From Sphingomonas cannabina (lineage in GTDB: Bacteria > Pseudomonadota > Alphaproteobacteria > Sphingomonadales > Sphingomonadaceae): DNA of 64,000 bases. The position numbers and the translations under genes were made by a program. Of the stretch, positions 16,055-25,393 are shown in pieces. Position 1 is the stretch's first letter, and each line of letters starts with the position of its first letter. The stretch spans positions 3,209,001-3,273,000 of the forward strand of contig NZ_CP090059.1 of NCBI RefSeq assembly GCF_021391395.1. Reading direction: 5' to 3'. Under the pieces are notes generated by a model. It was not told the origin of the DNA and searched no databases. It saw only the letters and a list, made by a program, of their open reading frames with translations.

Positions 16055-17220
16055 GGCGCATCCTGCTCATCGTCGGCGGTGGCATCGCGGCGTACAAGGC
16101 GTGCGAGCTCGTCCGGCTGATCCGCAAGGCGGGGATGCGCGTCACCTGCGTGCTGACCGAGGGCGGGCAGCATTTCGTGACGCCGATGACGCTGGCGGCG
16201 CTTAGCGAGAACCAGGTCTACACCACGCTCTGGGACCTCAAGGACGAGGCCGAGATGGGCCATATCCAATTGAGCCGCCAGGCCGACCTGATCGTCGTCG
16301 CCCCCGCCACCGCCGACCTGCTCGCGCGCATGGCCGCGGGCATCGCCGACGATCTCGCCACCACCTTGCTGCTCGCGACCGACAAGCCGGTGCTGGCGGC
16401 GCCGGCGATGAACGTGCGCATGTGGCAGCACGCCGCCACCCGCCGCAATGTCGCCACGCTCAGCGCCGACGGCGTGACGGTGATGGAGCCCGACGAAGGA
16501 CCAATGGCGTGCGGCGAATACGGCCCCGGCCGGCTGCCCGAGCCGGAGGCGATCCTCGCCGCGATCGAACGCCACTTCGCCGGTCCCGGCCCGCTTGCCG
16601 GCCGGCATGTCGTCGTCACCGCCGGCCCGACCCACGAGCCGATCGACCCCGTCCGCTACATCGCCAACCGCTCGTCCGGGAAGCAGGGCTTCGCCATCGC
16701 CGGCGCGCTCGCCGAGCTGGGCGCGCGAGTGACGCTGGTCGCCGGGCCGGTGACGCTGCCGACGCCCGCAGGCGTCGAGCGCATCGATATCGAGACCGCC
16801 CGCGAGATGGCGGCGGCGGTCGAGGCGGCGCTTCCCGCCGACGCTGCGGTGCTGGTCGCCGCCGTCGCCGACTGGCGCGTCGAGCCCGCCGCGCACAAGC
16901 TCAAGAAGGGCGACGGTCCGCCCGCGCTCGCCCTTTCGCCCAATCCCGACATCCTCGCGACGCTCGGCGAGCATCCTGAGCGCCCCCGGCTCCTGATCGG
17001 CTTCGCCGCCGAGACCGAACGCGTCACCGCCCAGGCGGCCGAGAAGCGCGCGCGCAAGCACGTCGACTGGATCGTCGCCAACGACGTCTCCGGCGACGTG
17101 ATGGGCGGCGACCGCAACACGGTGCATCTTGTCACCGCCGACCGGATCGAGGACTGGGAACCCATGGACAAGGAGGACGTCGCCCATCGCCTCGCTCAAC
17201 GGATCGCCGATGCGCTATAG
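16051..17220 (+). CDS. coaBC: Bifunctional phosphopantothenoylcysteine decarboxylase/phosphopantothenate-cysteine ligase
   Basis: 389 residues. The CoaC half (1-180) has GGGIAAYKACELVR, the active-site block LAAPAMNVRMW and substrate-clamp MACGEYGPGRLPEP. The CoaB half has VVVTAGPTHEPIDPVRYIANRSSGKQG, AAVADWRVE and IVANDVSG. It makes 4'-phosphopantetheine from 4'-phosphopantothenate and cysteine in coenzyme A synthesis. The start at 16051 is set by the ATGA overlap; an open frame extends far upstream in the previous gene and is spurious. It overlaps the next lipoprotein gene by 11 bases. Confidence 0.95.
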   Translation: MRRILLIVGGGIAAYKACELVRLIRKAGMRVTCVLTEGGQHFVTPMTLAALSENQVYTTLWDLKDEAEMGHIQLSRQADLIVVAPATADLLARMAAGIADDLATTLLLATDKPVLAAPAMNVRMWQHAATRRNVATLSADGVTVMEPDEGPMACGEYGPGRLPEPEAILAAIERHFAGPGPLAGRHVVVTAGPTHEPIDPVRYIANRSSGKQGFAIAGALAELGARVTLVAGPVTLPTPAGVERIDIETAREMAAAVEAALPADAAVLVAAVADWRVEPAAHKLKKGDGPPALALSPNPDILATLGEHPERPRLLIGFAAETERVTAQAAEKRARKHVDWIVANDVSGDVMGGDRNTVHLVTADRIEDWEPMDKEDVAHRLAQRIADAL

Positions 17221-18010
17221 TTTCTTGCCCCTCCTGCTGCTCGCCGCCTGCGCGCCCAAGCCGATGTCGTCCGGCACCGCGCCCGCGCAGCCGACGCTCT
17301 ACACCGAGAGCTTCGGCAACACGCCGCGCGACGCGGTACGCACGCTGATCGTCGTCCTCCACGGCGACGCGCCGACCGCGCCGCCCTCCTACCAATATGC
17401 CGCCGCCCGCACCTTCGCCGCCGCGGTGCCGGAAAGCGCCGTGGTCGCGGTGCTCCGCCCCGGCTACAGCGACGCCGCCGGCCACCGCTCGGTCGGCGAG
17501 CGCGGCCTCACCACCGGCGACAACTACACTGCCGACCGCATCGCCGCCGTCGCGCAGACGATCGGCGCGCTCCGCCAGCGCTATCCGCACGCGCGCACCA
17601 TCCTGGTCGGCCATTCGGGCGGCGCGGCGATCGCCGCCGACCTCGCCGGCACGCGCGGCGGGCTGGTCGACGGGCTGGTGCTGGTCGGCTGCCCCTGCAT
17701 GCTCGACGAATGGCGCGCCGGCATGGAGAAGCGGATGCCCGAGGCGCCGTTCGAGGCGCCGGTCACCAGCCTCGATCCGCTGAAGACCGTCGGCGGCATC
17801 CCCTCCGACACCCGCGCCGCGATCATCGTCGGCGCCAAGGACGAGATCGCCCCGCCCGCTCTCTCGCGCGGCTATGCCGAGGCGCTGGCGCTGCGCGGCA
17901 TCGCCACCGATTTCCGCATCGTCCCCGGCAAGGGGCACGAGATCCTCGACGATCCCGAGGTGATCACCGCGCTCCAGCGGCTCGCCGCCTCGCTGCCGAG
18001 ACTGCCGTGA
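17210..18010 (+). CDS. Alpha/beta-hydrolase-fold lipoprotein
   Basis: 266 residues. [17 protein letters not shown] is a lipoprotein signal peptide with lipobox LAAC. The mature part is an alpha/beta hydrolase: [10 protein letters not shown] (oxyanion region), the nucleophile elbow VGHSGGA (GxSxG), [10 protein letters not shown] (acid region) and the catalytic His in GKGHEILDD. The substrate is unknown; it may be an esterase or peptidase anchored in the envelope. It overlaps coaBC by 11 bases and dut by four bases (GTGA). Confidence 0.85.
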   Translation: MRYSFLPLLLLAACAPKPMSSGTAPAQPTLYTESFGNTPRDAVRTLIVVLHGDAPTAPPSYQYAAARTFAAAVPESAVVAVLRPGYSDAAGHRSVGERGLTTGDNYTADRIAAVAQTIGALRQRYPHARTILVGHSGGAAIAADLAGTRGGLVDGLVLVGCPCMLDEWRAGMEKRMPEAPFEAPVTSLDPLKTVGGIPSDTRAAIIVGAKDEIAPPALSRGYAEALALRGIATDFRIVPGKGHEILDDPEVITALQRLAASLPRLP

Positions 18011-18456
18011 GCCTCGCCCCGATCCGCATCGCGCTCCGCCGCCTGCCGCACGGCGAGGACCTGCCGCTGCCCGCCTATGCCACCGACGGCGCCGCGGGCA
18101 TGGACGTGGTCGCCGCCGAGGCGCTGACGCTCGCGCCCGGCCAGCGCCACGCGGTCGCGACCGGCTTCGCGATGGCGATCCCGCCCGGCTATGAGGTCCA
18201 GGTGCGCCCCCGGTCGGGCCTGGCGCTCCGGCACGGGGTCACATGTCTTAATACCCCCGGGACCATCGACAGCGATTATCGCGGCGAGGTAAAGGTGATC
18301 CTAGCCAATCTCGGCGACGCACCGTTCACGATCGCCCGCGGAGACAGGATCGCGCAGCTCGTCCCCGCCCCCGTCCAGCCCGCCACGCTCGATGAGGTCG
18401 CCAGCCTCGACGAGACTGTGCGCGGCGACGGAGGCTTCGGATCGACCGGACGATGA
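18007..18456 (+). CDS. dut: dUTP diphosphatase
   Basis: 149 residues. All trimeric dUTPase motifs are visible: AAGMDVVA (motif I), [12 protein letters not shown] (II), [15 protein letters not shown] (III), RIAQLVPAP (IV) and the C-terminal P-loop-like [11 protein letters not shown] (V). It hydrolyses dUTP to dUMP and pyrophosphate. The start is GTG 18007 inside a GTGA overlap with the upstream hydrolase, and it ends in an ATGA overlap. dut next to coaBC is a common proteobacterial arrangement. Confidence 0.96.
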   Translation: MSLAPIRIALRRLPHGEDLPLPAYATDGAAGMDVVAAEALTLAPGQRHAVATGFAMAIPPGYEVQVRPRSGLALRHGVTCLNTPGTIDSDYRGEVKVILANLGDAPFTIARGDRIAQLVPAPVQPATLDEVASLDETVRGDGGFGSTGR

Positions 18457-18842
18457 GCATCGCCCCCATCTTCTTCCTGTCGCTCGCCCTCGCGCAGCAG
18501 CTGCCCGGCGGCGGGACGCTGGACTGGGACCGGCTGACGCCGCTGCCGTGGCGCACGCCGCCGCAGATGACTACCGACCTCAGCCAGTTCGTCGACGACG
18601 AGGTGCAGGCGAAGCGCTGCACCCCGCCCAAGCGCGCCGACGGCAAGCCGATGGTCGACGTCGACGTCGCGGTGCTGGTGCGCGCGGACGGCGTGGTGCG
18701 GGTGGCGGTGCCGCGCGCGATCGACTGCCCCACGGTCGAGCAGTTCGCCGCCGGCCTCGTCACCAGCTTCGCCCGCAACAACCTCCGCGCGACGCCGGAG
18801 GGCTGGTATCGCGCCACCGTCACCTTCACATTGGGGCAATGA
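18453..18842 (+). CDS. Small periplasmic protein of unknown function
   Basis: 129 residues. It begins [21 protein letters not shown], a probable signal peptide. The mature part has two cysteines (AKRCTPPK and [10 protein letters not shown]) that could form a disulfide. [18 protein letters not shown] and the end TVTFTLGQ hint at a TonB-C-like beta-alpha-beta unit, which is weak evidence. It is tightly coupled between dut and the moeB-like gene with four-base overlaps on both sides, so it is real, but its function is not recognised. Confidence 0.7.
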   Translation: MSIAPIFFLSLALAQQLPGGGTLDWDRLTPLPWRTPPQMTTDLSQFVDDEVQAKRCTPPKRADGKPMVDVDVAVLVRADGVVRVAVPRAIDCPTVEQFAAGLVTSFARNNLRATPEGWYRATVTFTLGQ

Positions 18843-19591
18843 CCCTCACCGACGCCGAGCTCGACCGCTACGCTCGACACATCGTCCTCCGGGAGTTCGG
18901 CGGCGCCGGACAGATGCGGCTGCGCGCCGCCCATGTCGCGGTGATCGGCGCCGGCGGCATCGGCTCGCCGGCGATCCAGTATCTCGCCGCCGCCGGCATC
19001 GGGCGATTGACGGTGATCGACGACGACGCGGTCGACCTCGCCAACCTCCAGCGCCAGACGCTGTTCGGCACCGCCGACATCGGCCATGCGAAGGTCGAGG
19101 CCGGTGCGGAGGCGGTGGCGCGGCTCAACCCGCATGTCGAGCTGATCCCCCTTCGCAAACGCATCGACCCGGGCAACGCCGAAAGGCTGCTCGCCGGCAC
19201 GGACGTGGTGCTCGACGGCAGCGACAGCTTCGCGACGCGCGGCGCGGTCGCCGACGCGGCGCTGCGCCTCCGCATCCCGCTGGTCTCCGCCGCGGTCGCG
19301 CAGTTCGAGGGGCAGCTCGCCGTCTACCGCGGCTGGGAGCCGGACAAGCCCTGCTACCGCTGCCTGGTCGGCCATCCCGAGGACCGCCCCGAGGAAAGCT
19401 GCGCCGAGGCGGGCGTGCTCGGCGCGCTGGCAGGGGTGATGGGCAGCCTCGCCGCGCTGGAGGCGATCCGCGCCGTCGCCCCGTTCGGCGACGACCCTGC
19501 CGGCAAGCTGCTGCTGGTCGACGCGCTGTCGCTGCGCTTCCGCACCGTCACGCTGCCCAAGGATCCCGGATGCCCGACCTGCGCGGCCTGA
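18839..19591 (+). CDS. moeB: ThiF/MoeB-family adenylyltransferase (E1-like)
   Basis: 250 residues. The E1-like fold is evident: RYARHIVLREFGGAGQMRL at the start, the nucleotide-binding VIGAGGIGSPAIQYLAAAGIG, DDDAVDLANLQRQTLF and the metal site DGSDSFATR. The zinc pairs CYRC (about residue 175) and CPTC at the C-terminus are present. Family members adenylate the C-terminal Gly of MoaD or ThiS. There is no C-terminal rhodanese domain, as in MoeB of E. coli, and no moaD/thiS in the window, so MoeB and ThiF cannot be separated here. It overlaps the DsrE-like gene by 22 bases. Confidence 0.88.
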   Translation: MTLTDAELDRYARHIVLREFGGAGQMRLRAAHVAVIGAGGIGSPAIQYLAAAGIGRLTVIDDDAVDLANLQRQTLFGTADIGHAKVEAGAEAVARLNPHVELIPLRKRIDPGNAERLLAGTDVVLDGSDSFATRGAVADAALRLRIPLVSAAVAQFEGQLAVYRGWEPDKPCYRCLVGHPEDRPEESCAEAGVLGALAGVMGSLAALEAIRAVAPFGDDPAGKLLLVDALSLRFRTVTLPKDPGCPTCAA

Positions 19592-19878
19592 CCGTCGTCG
19601 TCACCACCGCCGACCCGGACCGCTGGCGCGCGGCGCTGATGCTGGCGAGCGCCGAAGCCGCGCTCCGCGGCCGGGCGCGGGTCTATTGCCACGAAGCGGC
19701 GGTGACGCTGCTCGCACGCTCGGAACTGGTCGACACCGCGCTGGAGCTGGGCGTCATCCTGATCGCCTGCCAGACCGGCCTCGCCGCGCACGACCTGCCG
19801 CTTCCCGACTTCGCCGAAGCCGGCGGCCTCGTCAGCCTGCTCGCCGAGCTGGGCGAGGATCGGCTGGTGACGCTCTAG
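19570..19878 (+). CDS. DsrE-like small protein
   Basis: 102 residues, beginning in the last codons of the moeB-like gene. The pattern VVVTTADPDRWRAALMLASAEAAL / ARVYCHEAAVTLLA / LELGVILIACQTGLA matches the DsrE/DsrF fold, with a Cys in IACQTGLA at the position of the reactive Cys of sulfur-relay members. A sulfur-transfer role with the adjacent E1-like enzyme is plausible but inferred. It lacks a dsrF/dsrH or tusBCD partner in the window. Confidence 0.75.
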   Translation: MPDLRGLTVVVTTADPDRWRAALMLASAEAALRGRARVYCHEAAVTLLARSELVDTALELGVILIACQTGLAAHDLPLPDFAEAGGLVSLLAELGEDRLVTL

Positions 19879-19893
19879 CGTCTCTGAAACAGT

Positions 19894-19965
19894 GCTCCTG
19901 CGAAAGCAGGAGCTCAGGCCGCGAGCGAAACACCCATGATCCAGGGCTCCTGCTTTCGCAGGAGC
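19894..19965. repeat. Paired self-complementary 20-mers between convergent genes
   Basis: GCTCCTGCGAAAGCAGGAGC (19894-19913) and its exact reverse complement (19946-19965) are each hairpins and also pair with each other. They lie between the end of the DsrE-like gene and the end of rfbB, which converge. They could serve as a bidirectional terminator, though no T-run is adjacent. The 32-base spacer contains ATGATCCAGG. It looks like a small mobile or REP-like unit. Confidence 0.8.
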
Positions 19966-19977
19966 GCGATTCCACCT

Positions 19978-21021
19978 TCAGGCCCGCACCCGCTCCAGCC
20001 CATGCCCCGCGGCGGCGAAGCGCTGCCACCACTCGGGATGCGCGAGATACCAGGCGACCGTCGCCTCCAGCCCGCTCTCGAAACTCTGCTCCCGCCGCCA
20101 ATCGAGCTCGCTTTCGATCCGGCTCGGGTCGATCGCATAGCGCAGATCATGCCCCGGGCGGTCGGCGACGAAGCTCACCTGACGCCGGTAGGATCGCCCG
20201 TCGCCGCGCGGCGCCAGCCGGTCGAGCAGGTCGCACAGCGTCCTTACGACGGTGAGGTTGCTCCGCTCCGCCCTTCCGCCGATCGCATAGCGCGCACCCG
20301 GCACGGCGCGGCGCGCGATCAGGTCGAGCGCGCGGGCATGGTCGTCGACGAACAGCCAGTCACGGACATTGGCGCCGGTGCCGTAGACCGGCAGCGTCTC
20401 GTCGCCGAGCGCTCGTGCGATGGTGCGCGGGATCAGCTTGTCGGGTGACTGGAACGGCCCGTAGTTGTTGCTGCAGCTGCTGATCGTGACCGGCAGGCCA
20501 TAGGTCCGGCCCCAGGCCGCGACGAGATGGTCCGACGCCGCCTTCGACGCCGAATAGGGCGAAGACGGCCGATAGGCGGATTCCTCGTCGAAGTGGCCGC
20601 CGTCGATCGGCAAGTCGCCATGGACCTCGTCGGTCGAGACATGATGGAACCGGAAGCCGCCGCCGACGCGACGCCAATGATCGAGCGCGGCCTCGAGCAG
20701 GTGATAGGTCCCGACGATATTGGTCTCGACGAACGCTGCCGGCCCGGCGATCGAGCGGTCGACATGTGTCTCGGCGGCGAGGTGGAAGACGACGTCCACC
20801 CCCTCGCCCGCCAGCAATTCCGCCACCAGCGCACGATCGGCGATGTCGCCCTCGACGAAGCGGAAGAGCGGCGAATCCCCGACCGGCGCGAGCGCGTCGA
20901 GCGAGGCGGCATAGGTGAGTTTGTCGAGCACCACGGCACGCGTGCCGGTCGCGACCAGATGCCGCACCAGCGCCGACCCGATGAATCCGGCGCCGCCGGT
21001 GACCAAGGCCGTCCGCGTCAT
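19978..21021 (-). CDS. rfbB: dTDP-glucose 4,6-dehydratase
   Basis: 347 residues, extended SDR. NAD-binding GGAGFIG (8-14), [23 protein letters not shown] (the catalytic TDE triad) and [22 protein letters not shown] (YxxxK) are all present, with [14 protein letters not shown] after them. It converts dTDP-glucose to dTDP-4-keto-6-deoxyglucose. The start is ATG 21021, in a four-base overlap with rfbA. The open frame upstream of it is the tail of rfbA in another frame. rmlC and rmlD are not in the window. Confidence 0.95.
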   Translation of the reverse strand: MTRTALVTGGAGFIGSALVRHLVATGTRAVVLDKLTYAASLDALAPVGDSPLFRFVEGDIADRALVAELLAGEGVDVVFHLAAETHVDRSIAGPAAFVETNIVGTYHLLEAALDHWRRVGGGFRFHHVSTDEVHGDLPIDGGHFDEESAYRPSSPYSASKAASDHLVAAWGRTYGLPVTISSCSNNYGPFQSPDKLIPRTIARALGDETLPVYGTGANVRDWLFVDDHARALDLIARRAVPGARYAIGGRAERSNLTVVRTLCDLLDRLAPRGDGRSYRRQVSFVADRPGHDLRYAIDPSRIESELDWRREQSFESGLEATVAWYLAHPEWWQRFAAAGHGLERVRA

Positions 21022-21890
21022 GCCGCCCTCGCCACGCGGTCGCGAAGGTAAGCGGCATAGCCGGTCTTCCCCAGCGCCGCCGCGCGCGCCAGCACCGCCT
21101 CCGTATCCAGCCAGCCCTGGTCGAGCGCGATCTCCTCCGGACAGGCGATCTTGATGCCCTGGCGATGCTCGATCGTCCGCACGAAGGCGCCGGCGTCGTG
21201 CAGGCTGTCGTGCGTACCGGTATCGAGCCACGCGAAACCTCGCCCCAATCGCACGACGTCCAGTGCATCACGGCGGAGATAGGCGGTCAGCAGATCGACG
21301 ATCTCGAGCTCGCCGCGAGCGGAAGGCGCGAGATCGCGGGCGCGCGCCGGAGCATCGCCGTCGCAGAAGTATAAGCCGGTGATCGCCCAGTCCGATTGCG
21401 GCCTGCTCGGCTTCTCCTCGATTGCCGAGGCGCGGCCGGTCACCGGATCGAAGCTGACGACACCGTAGCGCTCGGGATCGGTCACGCGATAGGCGAACAC
21501 GCTGGCACCCTCGCGCCCCGCCGCCGCGCGACATCTACCCGGCAAGCCTTCACCATAGAAAATATTGTCGCCAAGGATCAGCGCGGACGGGTCGCCGCCA
21601 AGGAAATCCTCGCCGATCAGATAGGCCTCGGGCAATCCCCGCGGCTCCGGCTGGGCGGCATAGCTGAGGGCGATGCCGAACGCCGATCCATCGCCGAGCA
21701 GCAGCTCGAACATCGGCAGGTCGCGCGGGGTCGAGATGATCAGGATCTCACGGATACCTGCCAGCATCAGCACCGACAGCGGGTAATAGATCATCGGCTT
21801 GTCGAAGACCGGCAACAGCTGCTTCGAAATGGCGAGCGTCGCGGGATAAAGCCGCGTGCCGCTGCCGCCCGCCAGAATGATCCCCTTCAC
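21018..21890 (-). CDS. rfbA: Glucose-1-phosphate thymidylyltransferase
   Basis: 290 residues. The nucleotidyltransferase signature [16 protein letters not shown], then [34 protein letters not shown] and [18 protein letters not shown] are diagnostic of RmlA. It joins dTTP and glucose-1-phosphate to give dTDP-glucose. The start is GTG 21890. The stretch after GEGLP ([11 protein letters not shown]) differs from the usual LLxRAA helix. It sits between galU and rfbB in an apparent galU-rfbA-rfbB operon. Confidence 0.95.
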   Translation of the reverse strand: MKGIILAGGSGTRLYPATLAISKQLLPVFDKPMIYYPLSVLMLAGIREILIISTPRDLPMFELLLGDGSAFGIALSYAAQPEPRGLPEAYLIGEDFLGGDPSALILGDNIFYGEGLPGRCRAAAGREGASVFAYRVTDPERYGVVSFDPVTGRASAIEEKPSRPQSDWAITGLYFCDGDAPARARDLAPSARGELEIVDLLTAYLRRDALDVVRLGRGFAWLDTGTHDSLHDAGAFVRTIEHRQGIKIACPEEIALDQGWLDTEAVLARAAALGKTGYAAYLRDRVARAA

Positions 21891-21935
21891 TGTCCGCCCC
21901 CGTGATCCAGGCCACGGGGATTAGAGCGGAAATCT

Positions 21936-22814
21936 TTACGCTTCGTTGGCCAGCGCCTCGCGCGCGAATTCGCGCACCGCCGGCCCGATGTCGTCCCGAG
22001 CGAGCGCCAGCGCAAGGTTCGCCTGGATGAAACCCGCCTTGTCGCCGCAGTCGAAACGCCGCCCGGCAAAGGTGACGCCATGAAAGGGCTGCTCGCCGAT
22101 CATCCGCGCCATCGCGTCGGTGAGCTGGATCTCGCCGCCCGCGCCCTTCTCCTGCCCTTCGAGCACGCGCATCACCTCTGGCTGGAGGATGTAGCGGCCG
22201 ATCACCGACAGGTTGGACGGCGCCGTGCCGGCCTTGGGCTTCTCGACCAGCCCCCTCACCTCCGTCAGCGCCCCGTCGCGCGCACCCGGTGTGATGATGC
22301 CGTACATATGCGTCTGGTCGTCCGGCACCTCCTGCGCGCAGATCAGGTTGCCGCCGAGACGGTTGTAGGCCTCCACCATCTGTTTGAGACAACCCGGTTG
22401 CCCCACCATCAGGTCGTCGGCGAGCAGCACCGCGAACGGCTCGTCGCCGACGATGTCGCGCGCGCACCACACTGCATGGCCGAGCCCCAGCGGCTCCTGC
22501 TGGCGGACGTAGGCGACCGCGCCGGGCTTGAGGCGGGTGGGCTCCAGGACCTCGAGCGACTTGCCGCGGCCGCTCATCGTCGTCTCGAGCTCATAGGCGA
22601 TGTCGAAGTGATCCTCGATCGCGGACTTGCCGCGGCCGGTGACGAAGATCATCTGCTCGATCCCGGCCTCCAGCGCCTCGTCGACCGCGTACTGGATCAG
22701 CGGCCGGTCGACCACCGGCAGCATCTCCTTCGGCATCGCCTTGGTCGCCGGCAGGAAACGGGTGCCGAGCCCGCCCACGGGAAACACGGCCTTGCGCAGC
22801 GGCTTGATGGTCAA
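21936..22814 (-). CDS. galU: UTP--glucose-1-phosphate uridylyltransferase
   Basis: 292 residues. KAVFPVGGLGTRFLPATKAMPKEMLPVVDRPLIQYAVDEA is the GalU signature (one replacement, G for A, in PVGG). FAVLLADDLMVG and LVEKPKAGTAPSNLSVIGRYIL follow. It makes UDP-glucose. The start is TTG 22814 (MTIKPLRKAVFP in homologues), with GGGGAC about five bases upstream. It is divergent from wecB over a 99-base gap that must hold both promoters. Confidence 0.95.
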   Translation of the reverse strand: MTIKPLRKAVFPVGGLGTRFLPATKAMPKEMLPVVDRPLIQYAVDEALEAGIEQMIFVTGRGKSAIEDHFDIAYELETTMSGRGKSLEVLEPTRLKPGAVAYVRQQEPLGLGHAVWCARDIVGDEPFAVLLADDLMVGQPGCLKQMVEAYNRLGGNLICAQEVPDDQTHMYGIITPGARDGALTEVRGLVEKPKAGTAPSNLSVIGRYILQPEVMRVLEGQEKGAGGEIQLTDAMARMIGEQPFHGVTFAGRRFDCGDKAGFIQANLALALARDDIGPAVREFAREALANEA

Positions 22815-22913
22815 TGGAAGTCCCCGGAAAGTTGCCGATCGATACGGCGGTGCACCGATTAGCGCAATCGGCGGTTAGCGCCCTCTTAAGCGAGTGAGGA
22901 TTAGGCGGGTTCC

Positions 22914-24050
22914 ATGGCAAGCAAGGCTCACAAGGTCCTGGTCGTGTTCGGCACGCGGCCCGAGGCGATCAAGCTGTTCCCCGTCGTCCGCGCCCTCGCC
23001 GCCGCACCGGGCATCGCCGTGCGCACCTGCGTGACCGCGCAGCACCGCGGACTGCTCGATCAGGTGCTGGCGATCGCCGGCCTCGCGCCCGACATCGACC
23101 TCGACCTGATGGAGCCCGGCCAGTCGCTCGACCGGCTGACCGCGCGGCTGCTGACCGGCCTCGGCGAGGTGATGGACGCCGAGCGGCCCGATCGGGTGAT
23201 CGTCCAGGGCGACACCGCCACCGCGATGGTCGGCGCGCTCGCCGCCTATTACCGCAAGGTGCCGGTCGGCCATGTCGAGGCCGGGCTGCGCTCCGGCGAC
23301 ATCTGGCAGCCCTGGCCCGAGGAGGTGAACCGCCGCATCGTCGCCCCCATCGCCGACCAGCACTTCGCCCCGACCGAGACCGCCGCCGAGGCGCTCAAGC
23401 GCGAGAACATCGATCCCGCGACGATCCACGTCACCGGCAACACCGTGATCGACGCGCTGCTCGCGACGCGCGAGGCGATCGCCGCCGACCCCTCGCTCGC
23501 CGCCGGGCTCGATCCCATCGCCGCTCGCTTCGCCGGCAAGCGGCTGATCCTCGTCACCACGCATCGCCGCGAGAATTTCGGCGACGGCATGGCCGAGATC
23601 GCCCGCGCGATCGGCCGCATCGCCGAGCGCGAGGACGTCGCGATCCTCTTCCCCGTCCATCCCAATCCCAACGTCGTGTCGGTGATGGACGCGCTGCTCG
23701 GCGACCGCGCCAACGTCGCCCGCATCGACCCGCTCGACTACCCCCACTTCATCCGCGCGCTCGGCATGGCCGAGCTGGTCCTCACCGATTCGGGCGGCGT
23801 GCAGGAGGAGGCGCCCGCGCTTGGGCGTCCGGTGCTGGTGATGCGCGAGACCACCGAGCGACCCGAGGGCGTCGCCGCCGGCACCGCCCGCCTCGTCGGC
23901 GCGAAGGAGGACGCGATCGTTTCCGGTATCTTCACCCTTCTCGACGACAAGGCCGCCTATTCCGCGATGGCGCGCGCCCACAATCCGTTCGGCGACGGCC
24001 AGTCCGCGGCAAGGATTGCGAGGATCGTCGCGCATGGTTTCGGATGTTGA
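22914..24050 (+). CDS. wecB: UDP-N-acetylglucosamine 2-epimerase (non-hydrolysing)
   Basis: 378 residues. KVLVVFGTRPEAIKLFPVV, VQGDTATAMVGALAAYY, GHVEAGLRSGDIWQPWPEEVNR, TTHRRENFGD and LTDSGGVQEEAPALGRPVLVMRETTERPEG are the hallmark blocks, with the catalytic Asp, Glu and His in place. It interconverts UDP-GlcNAc and UDP-ManNAc. It overlaps wecC by 17 bases. This is a different subtype from the FnlC-like epimerase at 38066. Confidence 0.95.
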   Translation: MASKAHKVLVVFGTRPEAIKLFPVVRALAAAPGIAVRTCVTAQHRGLLDQVLAIAGLAPDIDLDLMEPGQSLDRLTARLLTGLGEVMDAERPDRVIVQGDTATAMVGALAAYYRKVPVGHVEAGLRSGDIWQPWPEEVNRRIVAPIADQHFAPTETAAEALKRENIDPATIHVTGNTVIDALLATREAIAADPSLAAGLDPIAARFAGKRLILVTTHRRENFGDGMAEIARAIGRIAEREDVAILFPVHPNPNVVSVMDALLGDRANVARIDPLDYPHFIRALGMAELVLTDSGGVQEEAPALGRPVLVMRETTERPEGVAAGTARLVGAKEDAIVSGIFTLLDDKAAYSAMARAHNPFGDGQSAARIARIVAHGFGC

Positions 24051-25329
24051 GCTCAAGGTCGCCGTTCTCGGCCTCGGCTATATCGGTCTTCCCACCGCCG
24101 CGGTGATCGCGCGCACCGGCGCCAGGGTGCTCGGCATCGACGTCCACCAGTCGGTGGTCGACACGATCAATTCGGGCAAGGTGCATATCGAGGAGGTCGA
24201 CCTCGACGGCCTCGTCTCCGGCGTTGTCGCGCGCGGGACGCTGCGCGCCTCACTGCAGATCGAGCCCGCCGACGTGTTCGTGATCGCGGTGCCGACGCCG
24301 TTCGACGACGATCACCAGCCCAACATCGGCTACGTCCTGCGCGCCGCGACGACGGTCGCGACCGTGCTCAAGCCCGGCGACCTGGTCGTGCTCGAATCGA
24401 CCTCGCCGGTCGGCACCACCGAGAAGGTGGCCGAGCTCCTCGCCGAGCTGCGCCCCGATCTCAACATCCCCGGCCACAGCCGCGAGACGCCGGACGTCGC
24501 CATCGCCTATTGCCCGGAGCGCGTGCTCCCCGGCCGCATCCTGATCGAGCTGATCGACAACGACCGCGTCATCGGCGGCATCACGCCCCGCTGCGCGCGC
24601 AAGGCGCTCGGCTTCTACCGGCGCTTCGTGCGCGGCGCCTGCGTCACCACGACCAGCCGCGCGGCGGAGATGACCAAGCTCACCGAGAACGCCTTCCGCG
24701 ACGTCAACATCGCCTTCGCCAACGAGCTGTCGGTGATCGCCGACGGCATGGGCGTCGACGTGTGGGAGGTGATCCGGCTCGCCAACCGCCATCCGCGCGT
24801 CAACATCCTCTCGCCCGGTCCCGGCGTCGGCGGCCACTGCATCGCCGTCGACCCCTGGTTCCTTGTCGCCGCCGATCCGGCGAACAGCCCGCTGATCCGC
24901 ACCGCGCGCGAGGTCAACGACCGCAAGGTCGACGTGACGATCGCCCGGGCCGCCGCGCTGATCGAGGACCATCCCGGCCCGGTCGCGCTGCTCGGCCTCG
25001 CCTTCAAGGCCAACATCGACGACTTCCGCGAATCCCCCGCGCTCAAGGTGGCGGCGGCGCTGGCGACGCGCTTCGGCGAGCGCATCCGCATCGTCGAGCC
25101 CCATGCCCGCGCGCTACCCGACGATTTCGCCGACACCGGCGCCACGCTGACCGACATCGACACCGCGCTGGAGACCTGCCCGGTGCTGGTCGTGCTGGTC
25201 GACCACGACGTGTTCAAGTCGGTCCCGCTCGACGAGCGCGCCGACAAGGCGGTCTACGACACCCGCGGCATCTGGCCCGACCAGCCTCGCGTCAGGGCGG
25301 CCCAGGACGCGCTCCGGTTGGCGAGCTAG
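24034..25329 (+). CDS. wecC: UDP-N-acetyl-D-mannosamine dehydrogenase
   Basis: 431 residues, UDP-sugar 6-dehydrogenase. VAVLGLGYIGLPTAAVIA is the NAD site, ESTSPVGTTEKVAELL and CPERVLPGRILIELIDNDRVIGG are typical of WecC, and the catalytic Cys is residue 269 in GPGVGGHCIAVDPWF. It oxidises UDP-ManNAc to UDP-ManNAcA with two NAD. With wecB it forms a complete UDP-ManNAcA module separate from the main polysaccharide locus. ATG 24034 fits homologues; six extra codons upstream are possible. Confidence 0.94.
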   Translation: MVSDVELKVAVLGLGYIGLPTAAVIARTGARVLGIDVHQSVVDTINSGKVHIEEVDLDGLVSGVVARGTLRASLQIEPADVFVIAVPTPFDDDHQPNIGYVLRAATTVATVLKPGDLVVLESTSPVGTTEKVAELLAELRPDLNIPGHSRETPDVAIAYCPERVLPGRILIELIDNDRVIGGITPRCARKALGFYRRFVRGACVTTTSRAAEMTKLTENAFRDVNIAFANELSVIADGMGVDVWEVIRLANRHPRVNILSPGPGVGGHCIAVDPWFLVAADPANSPLIRTAREVNDRKVDVTIARAAALIEDHPGPVALLGLAFKANIDDFRESPALKVAAALATRFGERIRIVEPHARALPDDFADTGATLTDIDTALETCPVLVVLVDHDVFKSVPLDERADKAVYDTRGIWPDQPRVRAAQDALRLAS

Positions 25330-25393
25330 ACCGTGAGCTCATAGCGGGGAATGACCGAGACTGGGTGGTTAGCGGAAGATACTTGTTTCCAAC

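Noticed and set aside
22875..24056. 393-residue minus-strand open frame opposite wecB
   Set aside because: Shadow of wecB, which has all family blocks.
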